A DNA stretch of 64,000 bases. It comes from Algoriphagus sediminis (GTDB lineage: Bacteria > Bacteroidota > Bacteroidia > Cytophagales > Cyclobacteriaceae). The stretch is taken from contig NZ_JAUEPH010000006.1 of assembly GCF_030403435.1 (NCBI RefSeq), positions 267,183-331,182 on the forward strand, read 5' to 3'. The notes below the pieces were generated by a model. It did no database searches and had not been told where the DNA came from. It saw only the letters and a list, made by a program, of their open reading frames with translations. The translations under genes and the position numbers were made by a program. Positions 8,894 to 18,130 of this stretch are shown here, piece after piece; the stretch's first letter is position 1, and each line of letters opens with the position of its first letter.

Positions 8894-11602
8894 TCAGTAA
8901 GCCAAAGCGTATTCAATAATCTGATTTCTGGCCCTACACCTGATGATGTATTGTCTACCTGAAGAATCAAAACCTACCTCCAGTTTACCACTACTTTCTA
9001 GTGGCAAAGTGGTAAGAAGGTTTCCATCAGCATCGTATAGATAGCTAAACTCCTGAATCAAATCTGTTACAGAGATTATTCTCCGGTTTGTTCCAAAATT
9101 GAAAAACTGAATTTCAAATTGCTCAGTAGATGTGCTTACCGTAAACATTTCATTTTCCTGAGAATCAAGGATCTTGATTTTATTAAATTCTTTTCCCACA
9201 ATGAGAAAATCACTTTCGTCCTGGTCAGCGACTAGGAAAAACTCGCTATCTGCACCTTCCTTAACCAACTGATTTGTGTAGGTAATTTCTCCATTGAAAT
9301 TGCTCTTCTTTATTTCTCCTCCAGTAGAGATATTCACAAGTTCCAGGATCTTGCTCGAAGGATTATTGAAAGCAATTACAGAGGATTTAAAGCTTGTTCC
9401 AAGATTTACCGGATTTGGTACTTGTCTTTCTCCTCGTCGGTTAAAGAAATGCAAAAGCCCCGGTTCAGTAAAGGCGATCATGTAATCACCTTGTCTAGGA
9501 ACCCGTACGTGCCGGGCCACACCAATTGTTTTTGCACCTACGGGTTTTGGATTCCATCCATCGAGTCTTTGGCCAGTTTTGTCCAAAAGATAAAGCTGAC
9601 CATCTTCTGTACTCACAAAATATCGGTAGGCCTTAGTGTTGTTATAATCAACTAAATTAAGCGTACTCAGGGTTTTTCCAGGGATGGTTATAGGATATCC
9701 GGATAAAGGATTCCCCAGCCGATCAATTCCATAAATTCTGTTTTGAGTAGCCACTAAGAGTTGTAGCTTTTGATTTTTATAATAATCAATCTGAAAAGCA
9801 TCAGAAATCACGGGTCCATCTAGCTGAACCGAATAAACTTGATCACCTGCAGAGTTTAGAAGTATCAAATTATAATTATCATCCTGAACCACAATGTCTT
9901 CAGAACCATCCTGATAATTCGTGATCACTTGAGGCCCAAAAATCAAGTTATTGTCAAATATTACTCGATTGGTAGGTTCCAAAGCAATGGCTTCCTGAGT
10001 GGACTCAATTGGCGGAGCTTCCACTCCAGAAAAAGGAAAAGTGAGGCTCGCCGTCAAACGATCAGGATATTGGTTCAGCTTTAGGCTTATACCATAAAAC
10101 TGCTGGAAGCTTGATCGGTATCTTTGAAAAAAGCTATTCCAATACGGTGAAGCCGCAGCAGTCCAAGCATCCCAGGATTTGCTACTAAGAATTGTTTTGG
10201 AAAAGCCTGAACTCGCCGTCAATGAATTCCTCATGGGATTCGGTTGGGTACTTTTTCCCCAAGTATCTCCATTGGCAATATCATCCAAAATGAGTTTCAT
10301 GCTTTGTTGATTATTGCTGAAAATCAAAACATCATCAATCGCCGAAACCCAGGTTTGATTGAAGCCCTGAAACTTTCCATTGAACACATGTGCAATGAAA
10401 TCTTGCTCATTGATTAGAATGATTTCCTGGTCTCGATAAAAGTCGGATACCACAGATCCGTCTTGATTTTGGTAGTTTTTTAAAAGCTCGATTACGGCAT
10501 CTGTATTTGAGCTTCTGGCGATCAGCCCAAAATTCTCATTAATCGGACCGATTTTTTCTAAAGTCAGAAAATATAAATCTCCATAAAACGTGTCTAAGAA
10601 CCCCTTGGAAAGAAGTTCTAATTCAATTTGGGCAGTAAGTGTTTCCCGCATGGTAAATGCTCTATTTACCAATTTTTGAGTTTCATAAATCCCTTCGAGG
10701 TTGATTTGGGTAACTGCTGAAGTACTGGATGGAATGACATCAAGAATTGCATTGATGTTCGCATTTATGGAAGGGGTAAAGTTCACTTCCTCTGGAAAAT
10801 TTATGTTTCCGCTAAACCCTAATTCGTAAGGTTTAAGATTAAGGTCCAGAGCAAATCCTTGGCGGTACTGTTCGAACTTAGCAATAGTGGGGTCAGTGGT
10901 TTTTCCCTGAACTCCTTTCAGTAAGTTGGCGATACCGGTACTTGTGATCAGAATTCTCCCTTCTGATTCCTGATCAAGAATATCTTCTTGAAAAAATGAT
11001 GCAAAATTAGGCAGGTTTGGATTTTCGTAAAATCTAATGGCCTCTTCGATCATAAACGAGGAGGAGGAAACCAGGACCAAATCACCTAAAAAGGCCACAC
11101 TCCATTTCCTGTCATTATTGCCATCAAATAGCTCAAGGATTTCACGATCACTATATGTTCGACTTTGAAACCGCTCGCCATTCTTCAGCTTTCCTTTGAT
11201 TAGGTCGATCATGTCTCTTGCCTTACCCTCCCTTAAGCTAAGCATATACATGAGGTCGAAATTTTCCTTTCCGACAGGGTGGAGGCTAATGGTTGTTTGC
11301 CTTCCTGCCAGTTCGCTAGCAACGATACCCTGTGAGCCAGTCAAGCTATCCAGAGCTGCTATTTGATCCGAAACTGTTTTGAATGCTGGGAAATTCTGGA
11401 GTAAGGGGTATGCCTTAGAATTCACTAATTGATTCCAAGTCTCAGCGGCATTGTAAGATTCGAGGGTAAAGATGGCATCTCTGGAAATCAACTCCAGGTT
11501 ATTTACTTTTTTGGACGAAAAAAGCGTGCGGGATATCATCCATCCAGCCAATATTATCAATCCAATCAGAATGCTAATGGTGGTACTTTTCCAGATTTTC
11601 AC
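8894..11602 (-). CDS. Large membrane-anchored protein, DUF3352-like, with C-terminal propeller-like region
   Basis: This 902-residue protein has one N-terminal membrane anchor (about 8-28, ISILIGLIILAGWMI) with the rest exposed to the periplasm. Residues about 40-550 resemble the DUF3352 type (YNAAETWNQL, later DDVLIFSNNQQSMKLILDDI). Residues about 560-900 contain repeated units such as LILLNSAGDQVYSVQL, GIDRLGNPLSGYPI, YLLDKTGQRLDGW and LYDADGNLL, suggesting a beta-propeller of PQQ/WD type. The function is unknown; a scaffold or envelope-sensing role is only a guess. It lies 31 bp upstream of mscS on the same strand, so they may be co-transcribed. Confidence 0.75.
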   Translation of the reverse strand: MKIWKSTTISILIGLIILAGWMISRTLFSSKKVNNLELISRDAIFTLESYNAAETWNQLVNSKAYPLLQNFPAFKTVSDQIAALDSLTGSQGIVASELAGRQTTISLHPVGKENFDLMYMLSLREGKARDMIDLIKGKLKNGERFQSRTYSDREILELFDGNNDRKWSVAFLGDLVLVSSSSFMIEEAIRFYENPNLPNFASFFQEDILDQESEGRILITSTGIANLLKGVQGKTTDPTIAKFEQYRQGFALDLNLKPYELGFSGNINFPEEVNFTPSINANINAILDVIPSSTSAVTQINLEGIYETQKLVNRAFTMRETLTAQIELELLSKGFLDTFYGDLYFLTLEKIGPINENFGLIARSSNTDAVIELLKNYQNQDGSVVSDFYRDQEIILINEQDFIAHVFNGKFQGFNQTWVSAIDDVLIFSNNQQSMKLILDDIANGDTWGKSTQPNPMRNSLTASSGFSKTILSSKSWDAWTAAASPYWNSFFQRYRSSFQQFYGISLKLNQYPDRLTASLTFPFSGVEAPPIESTQEAIALEPTNRVIFDNNLIFGPQVITNYQDGSEDIVVQDDNYNLILLNSAGDQVYSVQLDGPVISDAFQIDYYKNQKLQLLVATQNRIYGIDRLGNPLSGYPITIPGKTLSTLNLVDYNNTKAYRYFVSTEDGQLYLLDKTGQRLDGWNPKPVGAKTIGVARHVRVPRQGDYMIAFTEPGLLHFFNRRGERQVPNPVNLGTSFKSSVIAFNNPSSKILELVNISTGGEIKKSNFNGEITYTNQLVKEGADSEFFLVADQDESDFLIVGKEFNKIKILDSQENEMFTVSTSTEQFEIQFFNFGTNRRIISVTDLIQEFSYLYDADGNLLTTLPLESSGKLEVGFDSSGRQYIIRCRARNQIIEYALAY

Positions 11603-11631
11603 ATGATGAATTTTGAACGTACTTGATATAG

Positions 11632-11680
11632 CAAAAATAAGACCTAAGACCTCTTAGCAATGCTTCGAGGTCTTAGGTCT
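11632..11680 (-). terminator. Rho-independent terminator after mdh
   Basis: A perfect 14-bp inverted repeat (left arm 11640-11653, right arm 11667-11680, arms AGACCTAAGACCTC and GAGGTCTTAGGTCT) with a 13-nt loop is followed, reading on the minus strand, by TTATTTTTG. It lies 22 bp past the mdh stop codon and ends mdh transcription before the DUF3352-like gene. Confidence 0.9.
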
Positions 11681-11702
11681 CTGTGTCAAATTTGGTTAAA
11701 GC

Positions 11703-12638
11703 TTAGCTAGAAAGCTTATCCAAGACAGCCATTACTTCTTTCACATGGCCTCTGGAAGTTTCAAGTAATGCTTTTTCCTCTTCATTGAGGTCTAACTCAA
11801 GAACCTTTTCGATTCCATTTTTCCCAAGAATAACCGGTACTCCAAGGTAGCAATCGTCGATTCCATATTCCCCGTCGAGCTTGATACAAACTGGGAATAC
11901 CCTTCTTTGATTTTTAAGGATGGCTTCTACCATTTGGGCAGCTGCAGAACCTGGTGCATACCATGCTGAAGTTCCCATAAGTTTTACCAATTCACCACCG
12001 CCAAACTTCGTTCTTTCAATAATAGCGTCAAGCTTTTCCTTCTCGATCAATTCAGTTACTGGAATCCCGGCCACTGTTGTATATCGTGGAAGTGGCACCA
12101 TGGTATCACCGTGTCCACCCATGAGGATAGCTTGGATTTCTTTTGGTGAAACATTCAGTTCTGAAGCAATGAAGGCTCTGTATCGTGCTGTGTCCAGGAT
12201 CCCTGCCATTCCCATTACCTTGGTTCTTGGGAGGTTGGAAGTAAGATGTGCCTGGTAAGTCATCACATCCAGCGGATTTGAAACGATGATGACAATGGCA
12301 TCAGGAGAATGCTTGATCACATTTTCAGTTACAGATTTCACGATTCCTGCATTGGTCTCGATCAAATCATCACGGGTCATTCCTGGCTTCCTTGGAAGAC
12401 CTGAAGTGATCACAACTACGTCCGACCCTGCTGTTTTTGTATAATCTGCAGTGCTGCCTACAGTTCTGCTGTCATATTGATTGATAGGGGCTTTCTGCCA
12501 AATGTCAAGGGCTTTACCTTCTGCTACACCTTCCTTGATGTCAACAAGAACGATTTCTTCTGCTACTTCCCTATAGGCCAAAACATCAGCACAAGTGGCG
12601 CCTACGTTTCCGGCTCCTACTACGGTTACTTTGCTCAT
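11703..12638 (-). CDS. mdh: Malate dehydrogenase (LDH-like type)
   Basis: This enzyme of 311 residues interconverts malate and oxaloacetate with NAD in the TCA cycle in the cytoplasm. The Rossmann motif VGAGNVGATCA is at residues 7-17 and an acidic residue (Asp33) at the end of strand 2 indicates NAD preference. Arg83 and Arg89 in LPRKPGMTRDDL match the substrate-binding arginines of malate dehydrogenases; Asp149, Arg152 and His176 (GGHGDTMVP) form the catalytic relay. The length is normal for the family. It stands alone, with its own terminator at 11632-11680. Confidence 0.97.
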   Translation of the reverse strand: MSKVTVVGAGNVGATCADVLAYREVAEEIVLVDIKEGVAEGKALDIWQKAPINQYDSRTVGSTADYTKTAGSDVVVITSGLPRKPGMTRDDLIETNAGIVKSVTENVIKHSPDAIVIIVSNPLDVMTYQAHLTSNLPRTKVMGMAGILDTARYRAFIASELNVSPKEIQAILMGGHGDTMVPLPRYTTVAGIPVTELIEKEKLDAIIERTKFGGGELVKLMGTSAWYAPGSAAAQMVEAILKNQRRVFPVCIKLDGEYGIDDCYLGVPVILGKNGIEKVLELDLNEEEKALLETSRGHVKEVMAVLDKLSS

Positions 12639-12759
12639 TGTGATTTCTATATTTTTTTGTTAAAAACTTGATAAAAAGCTGCGCTAAGTTATTAAACAAA
12701 GGGCAGATTCGGAACTGAAGCTCTTATATCATTGAGGATAGATGGAAGAACAATGCTTC

Positions 12760-13275
12760 CTATTCGAACATTTCTCTCAAGCGGAAGAAACCGAAGGATG
12801 AACGGTAGGACCTGAAAAGGCGCTGATTATTTTCATTGTAGTATTCAGCAAGTGATGTCATCATCTTAGCCTTGACTTTTGGATTGCTCGCAAAAATTTC
12901 CTGAAAGGAAAAGTAAGGAATTACCAAAAGATCGGCATCCTCAGATTTCACAATAGCTGTGTAAGTTCGTTTGGCGTTTTCTAGCAGGGAATTTTCTCCA
13001 AAGGCCTGTCCTGGACCCACCTCCAGGATGGTCTCAAAACTGTCTTTGATATCTATAGTCAATTCAATCTTTCCTCTCTTTACAACGTAAAGTGCCTGGC
13101 TGGGATCCTTACTAAAAAAAACAACTTCATCCATCTTGTACTTCCTGGAATGAAGTGCAGGTAGAAACCTCGCCATCTCCTTATTTCTTAACCTTTCGAA
13201 AAGTTTGATCGACCCTAAAAATTTAAATGTTTCGAGGTCGGAGGAAGAAAAGGTTTTTGAGAAGGGATTATTCAT
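12760..13275 (-). CDS. Cyclic nucleotide-binding domain protein (CRP-like sensor domain only)
   Basis: This 171-residue protein is a single cNMP-binding beta roll (about 15-140). SRKYKMDEVVFFSKDPSQAL, LYVVKRGKIELTI and VGPGQAFGENSLLENAKRT follow the CRP/EPAC fold, including the phosphate-binding cassette region GENSLLENAKRT, although the usual Arg-Ser/Ala arrangement is not exact. There is no recognisable DNA-binding helix-turn-helix at the C-terminus, so it is not a complete CRP-type regulator. Its ATG overlaps the tilS stop codon (ATGA, 13272-13275), showing translational coupling. Whether it binds cAMP or another ligand is unknown. Confidence 0.85.
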   Translation of the reverse strand: MNNPFSKTFSSSDLETFKFLGSIKLFERLRNKEMARFLPALHSRKYKMDEVVFFSKDPSQALYVVKRGKIELTIDIKDSFETILEVGPGQAFGENSLLENAKRTYTAIVKSEDADLLVIPYFSFQEIFASNPKVKAKMMTSLAEYYNENNQRLFRSYRSSFGFFRLREMFE

Positions 13276-14597
13276 TTTGACTCCTTTTTGAAATAGATAA
13301 TTTCTTTTGTTCCAGAATTCACTTTTGCCCAGTCAGCAATACGGTAACCCAAAACCCAGGCTATTCGGTTTCCTGAAAGTAATACATTCACTCGTGCTTT
13401 TTTAATCAGGGGTACTTTTAAATCAATCAGAAAATCACTGATTTTTTTCTCATTCTTCATTCCAAGTGGAACAAATCGGTCCCCAGTCTCGATGGCCCGG
13501 AGTGTTAAAGGGAATTCGAGCTGGCTTAAGTCCAACATGGCGTTTTCCGGATTTTTATCCAAAAAATCACCTGGCTCAACTTTTAAAATAGAGAAAGTTC
13601 CAGCAGCCGTTTCTATCTGAATATCGGATTCCTGAATAAAAGCCTTCTTCTGTTCGCCACCTTTCTCTGCAATGAGAATTTGATTCCTATCAACATTTGC
13701 CAAATGGCTTGAAGAATTGAAAAGCTTTCCGGGTTCTGCTAAAATCAAAGCGGTATGCATGTCATTGGCCTGGTCTGAATTAAAGCCAAAGTCTCTAACC
13801 CAATAGAAAAGTAGAGATTGGGCTCCACTATGATTTTTCAACCCCTTTGCGTTAAGAACCCACAAGTCACCTTCTTTTGAAGTGAATTTCCTCTTCCATT
13901 CTTGATAGAGACTGCTGAATGCTCGGCCCGTGTCTTTTATCCGCTGCAAGCTGTTTAGAAGGTTTTGCCTAGCATCTTCCCTAGAGCTAAAAAGTGCAGG
14001 AAGTACATCATGTCTTAGCTTATTTCTGAGGTAATCTGTTTTTTGGTTTGACGAATCCTCCCGCCAGAAAATCCCCAATTCTGTGGCGAATTTCACAAGC
14101 TCAGACCTGGAGAAATTTAAAAGAGGGCGGATTACGTCACCCCTTTTTTCTGACATTCCTGCCAGTCCCTCGATGCCTGTTCCGCGTAAAAGATTTATGA
14201 AAACAGTTTCTATTTGGTCATCCTGATGGTGAGCAGTCAAAACTCCTTCCAGATTTTTTTCCCGACAGATTTTTTCGAAAAAATCATAACGAATATCTCT
14301 GGCAGCTTCTTGGACCGATACCTTATTTCGTTCTACATACGAATGGGTATCCGTTTCCAAACTATTAAAGGCTATTGAATTTGATTCACAAAATGCTTCT
14401 ACGAATTCATAATCTCCCTTGCTTTCAGCTCCTCTCAGCTGATAGTTCACATGAGCAATTTCAAAAGATATTTTACTTTCCAGAAGCAGGTGAGCTAGGC
14501 ACATGCTGTCCAAACCACCACTACATGCAAGAAGATATTTTTTATCAAAATTTAAGAGACCTTTCTCCTGTATATGATGGATAAAAGACTTGATCAT
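13272..14597 (-). CDS. tilS: tRNA(Ile)-lysidine synthase
   Basis: This 441-residue enzyme attaches lysine to cytidine 34 of the AUA-decoding tRNA-Ile, using ATP, and changes its charging and decoding from Met to Ile. The PP-loop ATP pyrophosphatase motif SGGLDS is at residues 26-31; further family motifs include HVNYQLRGAES and LTAHHQDDQIETVFINLLRG. The C-terminal TilS domain (about 360-435, RFVPLGMKNEKKISDFLID) is present, so this is the long form. The gene is essential in most bacteria. It is the first gene of a two-gene operon with the cNMP-binding protein and is divergent from the OstA-like gene. Confidence 0.96.
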   Translation of the reverse strand: MIKSFIHHIQEKGLLNFDKKYLLACSGGLDSMCLAHLLLESKISFEIAHVNYQLRGAESKGDYEFVEAFCESNSIAFNSLETDTHSYVERNKVSVQEAARDIRYDFFEKICREKNLEGVLTAHHQDDQIETVFINLLRGTGIEGLAGMSEKRGDVIRPLLNFSRSELVKFATELGIFWREDSSNQKTDYLRNKLRHDVLPALFSSREDARQNLLNSLQRIKDTGRAFSSLYQEWKRKFTSKEGDLWVLNAKGLKNHSGAQSLLFYWVRDFGFNSDQANDMHTALILAEPGKLFNSSSHLANVDRNQILIAEKGGEQKKAFIQESDIQIETAAGTFSILKVEPGDFLDKNPENAMLDLSQLEFPLTLRAIETGDRFVPLGMKNEKKISDFLIDLKVPLIKKARVNVLLSGNRIAWVLGYRIADWAKVNSGTKEIIYFKKESK

Positions 14598-14628
14598 TGA
14601 TCAAAAATATCATTTTCTACTAATTTTG
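14597..14628 (+). promoter_or_regulatory. Bacteroidota-type promoter for OstA-like gene
   Basis: A TTG at 14597-14599 is followed after 21 nt by TAATTTTG (14621-14628), matching the Bacteroidota sigma-A pattern TTG / TAnnTTTG. The start codon of the downstream gene is at 14645, implying a leader of only about 10 nt. The element overlaps the first codon of the divergent tilS. Confidence 0.65.
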
Positions 14629-14644
14629 CCCATCATTGTTAAAC

Positions 14645-16333
14645 ATGAACAAAGCTTCCCTTTTTCTTTTCCTGCTTTTTCTGATTCCAGTTTTATTACT
14701 CAAGGCACAGGATAACACTCTTGAAATCAGGAAGGCGGACTTGCTTGCTGGAGCAGACGGCTTTGAACGGCTAATGGGAAATGTAGAGATGAAAAATCAG
14801 AGCTCTTTGATTTATTGTGACTCAGCTCATTTCTTTAGAACTGAAAACCGGGCTCAGCTTTTCGGAAACGTTAGAATTATCGATACGGATGACCCGGTAA
14901 TTACCACCAGTCGATATGCTGAGTATGACGGCAATACTAAGGTTGCAAAGCTTAGAAATAGCGTGGTATTCACCAATCAAGAAACGACTCTGTATACAGA
15001 GTTTTTGGATTACAACCGACTATCCAATGTCGCTAATTATTTCAATGGAGGCAGGGTAGTGGATTCCACAAATGTATTGACGAGTGAAAAGGGTAGATAT
15101 GAGGTATCCCTGGAGAGGATCACTTTCCTCGATGAGGTAGTTTTGGTAAATCCGGATTATACTTTGAAAACCAATTACTTGGTCTATCTCACCATTCCCA
15201 AAACAGCTGAAACCAAGGGGTTGACTAATTTGATTTCAGCCGAGGGAAATACGCTGGATGCGGTCAAAGGAAGCTTTTATGATACCCAAGGGAAGAAATT
15301 TAGATTTTTTGATGGAACCGTAGAAACTGAAACCAGTAGGGTAAAAGCTCAGGAGCTTTTTTATGATGAAGCCGGCATGTACTATGAAGGAAAGGAAGAT
15401 GTACGTGTTTTGAATAAGGAACGAGATGTTGAGATTTTTGGAGATGTGGGAGAGTATTTTGAAGAGAGTAAATTCAGCAGAGTTTATGGTAAGGCTTTAG
15501 TCCGGAAGTATTTCGAACAGGATACCCTCTTCATGATCGCGGATAGTCTGATTTCATTAGATAATGATGTAGACTCCATGAATTATTTGACCGCTTTCCC
15601 TAATGTAAAACTTCTTAAATCAGAAGTTTACGGAGTCTCAGATTCATTAAGTTACAATTATGCAGATTCAACCATTAAGCTTTTTAGGGATCCGGTTTTA
15701 TGGAATGAAAAAAGTCAGATAACTGCAGATAGTATGACCTTTTTTCTCAAGAATGATAATCTGGATAAGGTCTTTATGAAAGATAATGCTTTTGCCATAG
15801 CTACAGATACTCTTCTAAATTATAATCAAATGAAGGGGCGGAACATGACCGCTACTTTTTCTGAAGGAAATATCAATCAGATTCAAATTGATGGAAATGC
15901 GGAATCTCTTTATTATGCTTTGGAAGGGGATACCCTGACTCAGGGAATAAATCTAACCCTAAGTGCATCCATTAGGATGGATTTTAAAGAAGGAGCGATA
16001 CGAAAAGTAATGTACAATATTAAGCCTGACGGGCGTTTTGTCCCTGTGCAGCAGATAGATGAGGAAAACTCGAGGTTGGATGACTTTGAATGGAGGGAGG
16101 ATGAAAAACCCAATAAAGGGATCATTGATGCGTGGAGGAAGCCGGAGGAAATAGATCTTGATGCTGAAAATCTTTTTGATATTCCTGAGGTGGAAATTCG
16201 CATGCCTACAGAGGATGAAATACAGAATTCACTCCGTGAAAAGGGAATTTTTGAGCCTAAAAAGTCAGATAGGCCACTTCCTTCAACTCTTAAAACGAAG
16301 GGAAACGTGAAAGGCCAGTTTTTATTTCAGTAA
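14645..16333 (+). CDS. OstA/LptA-like protein (LPS transport, beta-jellyroll)
   Basis: The ATG at 14645 gives a signal peptide (NKASLFLFLLFLIPVLLLKA, then Q) and a 562-residue protein; an in-frame TTG at 14636 would add three residues. The mature part consists of repeated beta-jellyroll turns (GFERLMGNVEMKNQSSLIYC, RAQLFGNVRIIDTDDPVITT, later LFYDEAGMYYEGKEDVRVLN) typical of OstA/LptA proteins that carry lipopolysaccharide across the periplasm. Bacteroidota often have this long OstA form. It is much longer than E. coli LptA (about 185 residues) and lacks an obvious LptD barrel. It lies near bamD, another outer-membrane biogenesis gene. Confidence 0.85.
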   Translation: MNKASLFLFLLFLIPVLLLKAQDNTLEIRKADLLAGADGFERLMGNVEMKNQSSLIYCDSAHFFRTENRAQLFGNVRIIDTDDPVITTSRYAEYDGNTKVAKLRNSVVFTNQETTLYTEFLDYNRLSNVANYFNGGRVVDSTNVLTSEKGRYEVSLERITFLDEVVLVNPDYTLKTNYLVYLTIPKTAETKGLTNLISAEGNTLDAVKGSFYDTQGKKFRFFDGTVETETSRVKAQELFYDEAGMYYEGKEDVRVLNKERDVEIFGDVGEYFEESKFSRVYGKALVRKYFEQDTLFMIADSLISLDNDVDSMNYLTAFPNVKLLKSEVYGVSDSLSYNYADSTIKLFRDPVLWNEKSQITADSMTFFLKNDNLDKVFMKDNAFAIATDTLLNYNQMKGRNMTATFSEGNINQIQIDGNAESLYYALEGDTLTQGINLTLSASIRMDFKEGAIRKVMYNIKPDGRFVPVQQIDEENSRLDDFEWREDEKPNKGIIDAWRKPEEIDLDAENLFDIPEVEIRMPTEDEIQNSLREKGIFEPKKSDRPLPSTLKTKGNVKGQFLFQ

Positions 16334-16357
16334 GCTTAACAACAATTAAGGCGATTT

Positions 16358-16390
16358 TTTGAGTAAATGGTAACCTACAATCTATTTTTG
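16358..16390 (+). promoter_or_regulatory. Bacteroidota-type promoter for T9SS cargo gene
   Basis: TTTG at 16358-16361 is followed after 21 nt by TATTTTTG at 16383-16390, an exact match to TAnnTTTG. The downstream start codon is at 16442, giving a leader of about 45 nt. Confidence 0.65.
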
Positions 16391-16441
16391 TCCGTATATT
16401 ATCTACTGATAAAGATAACTGCGTATAGGTAAAAGGTTTAC

Positions 16442-17158
16442 ATGAAAAGGTTTCTCGCTATTTTTTTCTGGCTCTTGCTGAGCTTGCCATTGCTTTCCAA
16501 TGCGCAGGAAGTGAAAGTTCTGAGTGATGAACTAGATTTTCGTGGTACCCTTAACCAGTCCCAACGTAAAACCGTGATCCTTCAAAATGAAACGGATCAA
16601 TCTCAAACTTATTTTCTTAAAAATGTTCGGGGAAGCATAGGCTCTTCACAGGACGTAAAAATTTGTATTGGGGAAGATTGTTTCGATTCCAAAAGAGATC
16701 TTGCTAAAATCAAGATCAATTTGGAGCCAGGAGAGATTATGACAGACTTGTATCTTGAATTTGAGTTGGGAATTGTGGAGGCAAGAGGCTCTTTCGATTT
16801 ATTCTTTGTTAATGAAAAGAATATCAGAGATGCCTTCGTTGTACAAGCAAACTATGAAGTGGAAGGACCTACTACGTCTGAGGATGGGTTTGAACATGAA
16901 GCTATTTCGCTTACGGACGTTTATCCCAACCCTTCACAGCGGATTGCGCAGATAGACTATGATTTGAAAGAGGGAGACGTTGATGCCCGTATTTCTATCA
17001 ATAGTTTTATCGGGAATCCAGTGAGCTCTTATGACCTGGAACCAGGTCAAAATACCCTGGTAATCAACGTATCTGATTTCAATCCAGGAGTCTACTTTTA
17101 CACCCTTTTTGTGGATAATAAGAATATTGTCACCAAAAAGTTGGTTGTGAAAAAGTAG
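16442..17158 (+). CDS. T9SS type A sorting-domain protein, N-terminal domain unknown
   Basis: This 238-residue protein has a signal peptide (about 1-21), an N-terminal beta-rich domain (about 22-145) and a T9SS C-terminal sorting domain (about 155-238) recognised by SLTDVYPNPSQ, the GVYFYTLFVDN segment and the basic end KKLVVKK. It should pass the inner membrane by Sec and then be secreted or surface-attached by the type IX system. Two Cys residues (ICIGEDCFDS) may form a disulfide. The N-terminal domain resembles Ig-like accessory domains but has no catalytic signature I recognise. It lies 71 bp before bamD, which has its own promoter. Confidence 0.88.
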   Translation: MKRFLAIFFWLLLSLPLLSNAQEVKVLSDELDFRGTLNQSQRKTVILQNETDQSQTYFLKNVRGSIGSSQDVKICIGEDCFDSKRDLAKIKINLEPGEIMTDLYLEFELGIVEARGSFDLFFVNEKNIRDAFVVQANYEVEGPTTSEDGFEHEAISLTDVYPNPSQRIAQIDYDLKEGDVDARISINSFIGNPVSSYDLEPGQNTLVINVSDFNPGVYFYTLFVDNKNIVTKKLVVKK

Positions 17159-17204
17159 TCAGCCACCATTAGTTAAATTTAAAATTCAATCGAAAAAAAA
17201 TCCG

Positions 17205-17212
17205 TATATTTG
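17205..17212 (+). promoter_or_regulatory. Promoter -7 element before bamD
   Basis: TATATTTG at 17205-17212 matches the Bacteroidota -7 consensus TAnnTTTG and ends 17 nt before the chosen bamD ATG. No clear TTG sits at the expected upstream distance, so this is a partial match. Confidence 0.5.
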
Positions 17213-17229
17213 CGGTCTTGAAAACTACC

Positions 17230-18120
17230 ATGCGATATAGATTAGCAAGCATAATTGCAGCAGTTCTGATTCTGAGTGGATGTGGCCCTTTTGCCAAGTT
17301 GGAAAAAAGCACCAATTGGGAAGAGCTTTACACGGGAGCGAATAACTATTATCAGGAGGGTGAATACAATAAGGCCATCATTCTGTATGATAAGGTTTTA
17401 CCGGTGATCAAGGGTAGCGAAAAAGCAGAAATGGCTGATTATAACTATGCAGACTGCCATTTTAAGACTAAGCGTTACATTGAGGCAGCTGGATACTTCA
17501 ATAATTTCTACAGAACATATAATCGAAGCCCTTTGGCTGAGGAAGCATTATTCATGCATGCTTATTCCTTATTCTTGGATTCACCAGATTATAATTTAGA
17601 TCAACAGAGTTCTCAGGAGGCGGTAGCTGCGATTCAGCAGTTTGTAACCCGGTATCCTGGTTCAGGAAACTACGAAAGAGCCATGGATATGCTAACCACC
17701 CTTGAAGAGAGATTTGAGGAGAAGGCTTACCAAGAGGCTTCCATGTATTATAGATTAAAGGATGGTCTATTTCCAGGAGATTTCTATCGGGCTTGTATCG
17801 TGAATTTCCAGAATTTTGCAAAGGATTATCCAGAAAGTGAATATAACGAGGAGCTCGCCGCGAAGCTTGTTGAAGTGAGTACAGGATATGCAGAGAACAG
17901 CGTATTTTCGAAAAAGGAAGAACGTTTAAATGACGCTATCGTATTCGCCAGCAACTTCTATCGTCGATATCCTGACTCCAAATTCACTTCAGATGTGAAA
18001 AGCTACGAAGAGCTTGCACGTTCGGAGCTTGCCGAGCATCAGGAGCTAAAAGCTGAAGTAGCTAGAAATAAAGCTGAAAAAGAGGCCGAAGCTTTGGCCA
18101 AATCAAAAGACAATAATTAA
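17230..18120 (+). CDS. bamD: Outer-membrane assembly lipoprotein BamD
   Basis: The ATG at 17230 gives a lipoprotein signal with lipobox LSGC (Cys about residue 18); an in-frame TTG at 17218 would lie too near the promoter. The 296-residue product contains tetratricopeptide-like helical repeats (NNYYQEGEYNKAIILYDKVL, DYNYADCHFKTKRYIEAAGY, SPLAEEALFMHAYSLF) characteristic of BamD/YfiO. BamD is anchored in the inner leaflet of the outer membrane and works with BamA to insert beta-barrel proteins. The C-terminus is an Ala/Glu/Lys-rich helix. Genes downstream (rpoZ, coaBC, porD, recN) are tightly packed in the same direction and probably co-transcribed. Confidence 0.95.
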   Translation: MRYRLASIIAAVLILSGCGPFAKLEKSTNWEELYTGANNYYQEGEYNKAIILYDKVLPVIKGSEKAEMADYNYADCHFKTKRYIEAAGYFNNFYRTYNRSPLAEEALFMHAYSLFLDSPDYNLDQQSSQEAVAAIQQFVTRYPGSGNYERAMDMLTTLEERFEEKAYQEASMYYRLKDGLFPGDFYRACIVNFQNFAKDYPESEYNEELAAKLVEVSTGYAENSVFSKKEERLNDAIVFASNFYRRYPDSKFTSDVKSYEELARSELAEHQELKAEVARNKAEKEAEALAKSKDNN

Positions 18121-18130
18121 ATCAAAAACA

